Source: Flavobacteriales bacterium
GTDB taxonomy: Bacteria; Bacteroidota; Bacteroidia; Flavobacteriales_E; Vicingaceae
NCBI GenBank assembly: GCA_029262875.1
Contig: JAJCYO010000075.1
Span: forward strand, 1-64,000
DNA: 64,000 bases
Reading direction: 5' to 3'
The position numbers and the translations under genes are program-made. This document shows, piece by piece, positions 61,769-64,000 of this stretch; positions within the stretch are counted from its first letter, which is position 1; each line of letters starts with the position of its first letter. Under the pieces are notes generated by a model that worked only from the letters and a program-made list of their open reading frames with translations, did not search any database and had not been told where the DNA came from.

Positions 61769-62893
61769 TTATTTTACGATAAATTTAAAGTTTATTTTTT
61801 TACCATCTGACAAACCATCAAGTAGGTAAAATCCAGAAGGGATACCCGCCAAATCAAGTTCCTTGAACACACCTGTTTTAGATAGGATTACCCTCCCATC
61901 AATGCTACGAATGCTTATGTTTTCTATTGCTTGATCAAAAAACAGTTGATCTTCAGCCGGATTAGGATAGAAATTAGGTTGCTCCATCGTATTAGAGTTT
62001 ATATCCGTAATGAGCAGACAACTCCTTGGATCAGTACTCACCACTTCCCAAGCTATTTGCTGCATGATTAATGCTTGTGCTGGAGTTGGCGCATCAAATT
62101 GCCAGCCTTGAGAACTGAACGTAATGTTGGTCAATCCTACAGGGCTCTGGCCAAAAATAGTTGCATAATGAACACAAGCTGATAAATAGTAAGTCATTTC
62201 CGAAGGGTGAATCTTCACATTAGGCGGATCATTTGAATCAAACATATCTATCCAGTTGCTGATCCCTGGAAAAACACCAGCAATAATACTATCAGACAAT
62301 GCTTGGTATGCTGCGGCAACAGGTACAATACAAACATTAGGTCCACCACTGTTTATGAGCGCAACAGAATCGGCAACACGCTCCCAAAGTGGACGCATCG
62401 CTGTATTTAAAGCCGTCCAATCTGCATGTGCAGTTGGTGATGTTGAATCGGCTTCATTGTGAAACTCCATCAAATACATTCTGGTTGCTGGATTGGCTCC
62501 AACGGCCATATCATAGAAATTATCTACGGCTTCCACAGAACTAATAATGTTTGCATTGCACCATTGACTTCCATCAATGACTTCTAATATAGGAATTTGT
62601 TCTGCCAGAACAACAACATCATAGTTTCCAGTAGGCAGTTCATTCCAAGAATCTGTTCCTCCTCCAGGATTGGCATGATTGAACCATTGATTGGCAATAC
62701 AAGTGCCTCCAATAAATTGAAATCCAAAACCATAAGAATTTATTCCCGCATCATTAGCCAGATCATCGACCATATCCCCCACAATTAAGTCCCAGCCAAA
62801 ACCGCTGTGACCAATATAATACGTATTGTGTTGACTGTAAGAATTAATAACTGTTAACATTATTAAGCTCAATAAAAGTGTAATTTTTTTCAT
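61769..62893 (-). CDS. Secreted SGNH-like hydrolase with T9SS type A sorting domain
   Basis: A 374-residue secreted protein (signal peptide NSYSQ). The first block YYIGHSGFGWDL, the central YDVVVLAEQIPIL and the late IHPSEMTYYLSACVHYAT segment lie in the order of SGNH/GDSL hydrolases, in which the Ser sits in the first block and Asp/His precede HPS; the call is moderate because the GDS motif is GHS. The C-terminal 75 residues are a T9SS type A domain (PNFYPNPAEDQLFFDQ, DLAGIPSGFYLLDG, KINFKFIVK). A surface esterase or carbohydrate deacetylase is a reasonable guess. It is first in a pair with the WD40-like gene. Confidence 0.72.
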   Translation of the reverse strand: MKKITLLLSLIMLTVINSYSQHNTYYIGHSGFGWDLIVGDMVDDLANDAGINSYGFGFQFIGGTCIANQWFNHANPGGGTDSWNELPTGNYDVVVLAEQIPILEVIDGSQWCNANIISSVEAVDNFYDMAVGANPATRMYLMEFHNEADSTSPTAHADWTALNTAMRPLWERVADSVALINSGGPNVCIVPVAAAYQALSDSIIAGVFPGISNWIDMFDSNDPPNVKIHPSEMTYYLSACVHYATIFGQSPVGLTNITFSSQGWQFDAPTPAQALIMQQIAWEVVSTDPRSCLLITDINSNTMEQPNFYPNPAEDQLFFDQAIENISIRSIDGRVILSKTGVFKELDLAGIPSGFYLLDGLSDGKKINFKFIVK

Positions 62894-63020
62894 GTGAATT
62901 TATTTTAGTTTATACAAAATGAAGACTTATAATTGGCATTTAATTGTAAAAAAGCGACAGCAATCCGTTAAGATTTTAAAATGATGAAACCTTCACACCC
63001 CTTTTATCGTCTTAGTTGTA

Positions 63021-63890
63021 GTGAAAATTAATTTTAATAAATACGCTCCAGCAAGTAACTTATCGAGGTTTATACAATCTTATTTTGTTATTTCCACAGG
63101 GGTTTATTGTAAGGATCAAACAGCAACCAATAATCTTCCCTTAGCAAAAGATTCGAACCAGTTTTTAAAAAACCATCCTCAAGGCAGCGTTGATTTGATG
63201 TTTACATTAAGAGGAGAAGGTGTTAAGATTATTACTGCAGATGATAAAAGCAACCAATACAATGACATTTTTATCCTTGCCCAACAAGAAGGAAAGTTTG
63301 AACTAAAATTCTCTGAAGACCTCTTTATCGTAGGAGTAGTATTTTATGGAGAAAGTTTTAAGAAATTATTCAATTTTCCTTTACAAGAACTTTCCAACAG
63401 TGGATTAGTGGTGAGTGATGAATTGAACGAAAGTTACGGTGAGATTCATGCTCAATTGCAACAAAGCTTAACCGAACATGAAATAGTAGGCAGGTTAAAT
63501 GAGTTTTTCAACAGGCAATTGTCGCAAATTGATTTTTCATTTACCAAATTCGATCAGTTAATTGAACACATTCGATTGACCAACGGGCAACTCCAAATAG
63601 ATCAAATAGCTGAACTTTCCAATTTAAGTACACGTACGCTTCAACGAAGAATGAAAGAGGTAATTGGTGTATCCCCTAAATCTTATTCATCCATTATGCG
63701 TTTTAAGCAAGTGATGAACTTATTGAATTCAAGTACTACAACCGATTGGCAAGATATTCTGTTTAATTGTGGTTATTACGATCAAGCGCACTTTATCAAA
63801 GATTTTAAAAAATATACGGGACATACTCCGAAAAGCTTTCTGAATGATGACTCTAGTTTATCAGATTTCTTTGCTTCTCAGCACAACTAA
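63021..63890 (+). CDS. AraC-family transcriptional regulator
   Basis: A 289-residue regulator starting at GTG 63021. The N-terminal 160 residues resemble the DUF6597 ligand domain (NKYAPASNLSRFIQSYFV, GSVDLMFTLRGEGVKI). Residues about 185-285 form the double helix-turn-helix: LQIDQIAELSNLSTRTLQRR, MKEVIGVSPKSYSSIMRFKQ and WQDILFNCGYYDQAHFIKDF. Ligand and targets are unknown. It overlaps a convergent partial gene by 4 nt. Confidence 0.9.
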   Translation: MKINFNKYAPASNLSRFIQSYFVISTGVYCKDQTATNNLPLAKDSNQFLKNHPQGSVDLMFTLRGEGVKIITADDKSNQYNDIFILAQQEGKFELKFSEDLFIVGVVFYGESFKKLFNFPLQELSNSGLVVSDELNESYGEIHAQLQQSLTEHEIVGRLNEFFNRQLSQIDFSFTKFDQLIEHIRLTNGQLQIDQIAELSNLSTRTLQRRMKEVIGVSPKSYSSIMRFKQVMNLLNSSTTTDWQDILFNCGYYDQAHFIKDFKKYTGHTPKSFLNDDSSLSDFFASQHN

Positions 63891-64000
63891 GAAGCATTTT
63901 TGATGTATTTCTTCAATTGGTAGTAACCGATACCACACCCCATTCCTAAGCCACCTACAAAAATCGCAAAAACAACCCCGCTTACATAAAGTATCCAGGT
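63887..64000 (-). CDS. C-terminal end of a membrane protein gene
   Basis: Minus-strand partial frame: 37 codons and a TAG stop, running off the window edge. It encodes a hydrophobic helix (ILYVSGVVFAIFVGG), then GMGCGIGYYQLKKYIKNAS, a basic tail. The frame is supported only by being open to the edge, its membrane-helix character and its exact 4-nt stop overlap with the AraC gene, as at other convergent junctions here. Function is unknown. Confidence 0.5.
   Translation of the reverse strand, partial: TWILYVSGVVFAIFVGGLGMGCGIGYYQLKKYIKNAS

Noticed and set aside
1-64000. CRISPR arrays, tRNA/rRNA genes, insertion sequences, toxin-antitoxin pairs, restriction systems, prophage
   Set aside because: None was seen. 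Intergenic gaps are all under about 200 nt, there are no spaced direct repeats, no transposase, integrase or Cas motifs; the DEAH helicase at 9811 has no methylase or nuclease neighbour.

Overview
The window is about 64 kb of low-GC chromosome from a member of the Bacteroidota, most likely a marine Flavobacteriales lineage near Crocinitomicaceae/Cryomorphaceae (the phylum is well supported, the family is a guess). The evidence is: several secreted proteins with type IX secretion (T9SS) C-terminal sorting domains, a PorP/SprF protein, PD40/OmpA proteins, a fused CcsBA cytochrome c assembly protein, promoters of the Bacteroidota type (TTTG, about 19 nt, TAnnTTTG), many TTG/GTG starts and few clear Shine-Dalgarno sequences. 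No tRNA, rRNA, CRISPR array, insertion sequence, prophage or plasmid function was seen. It reads as core chromosome with lineage-specific surface proteins. No stretch of more than 300 bases lacks a gene.

Layout. 1-4.9 kb: an AsmA-family gene broken at the window edge, a PorE-like PD40/OmpA protein and a small secreted protein. 4.9-9 kb (minus): nucleoside transporter, bifunctional nuclease, EtfBA and a small zinc-ribbon protein. 9.1-16.7 kb: a spondin-domain lipoprotein, a DEAH helicase with a palindrome over its start, a PKD/T9SS protein and CcsBA. 16.8-20.3 kb: a DUF2520 dehydrogenase-like protein, a KdsC-like phosphatase, an N-acetylglucosamine-kinase-like ATPase, an SlyD-like FKBP and a DUF218 lipoprotein. 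20.3-23.3 kb (minus): an orphan NarL-type regulator, a porin, an FMN-binding protein and a four-helix membrane protein. 23.4-32.4 kb: an operon with a giant T9SS type B adhesin, PorP/SprF, a PD40/OmpA protein, a lipoprotein and a type A T9SS protein. 32.4-40.6 kb: a paired M16 peptidase system, a TonB-dependent receptor and small proteins. 40.6-43.9 kb: the thrS-infC-rpmI-rplT translation operon, with infC apparently starting at AUA. 43.9-46.4 kb: adenine deaminase-like enzyme and a BchE-like B12/radical-SAM protein. 46.4-60 kb: an LVIVD-repeat secreted protein, then RNA-modification enzymes (RluF, RluA-type, TtcA, TruA) mixed with OsmC, PhnA, YwbE, RDD, a one-domain DEAD-like protein, HD hydrolase, ABC exporter, VF530 and an unusual SDR protein. 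60-64 kb: a MarR regulator with a palindrome inside its own promoter, two secreted proteins, an AraC regulator and the end of a membrane gene.

The best leads for something new are the regulator-porin-flavoprotein-membrane protein unit with a NarL-like palindrome, the BchE-like gene without other pigment genes, the AUA start of infC, the zinc-ribbon/SDR fusion lacking its catalytic tyrosine, and the tight packing of convergent genes: ten of eleven convergent pairs end within 5 nt of each other or overlap by exactly 4 nt. All functional calls come from reading motifs by eye; no database search was possible.
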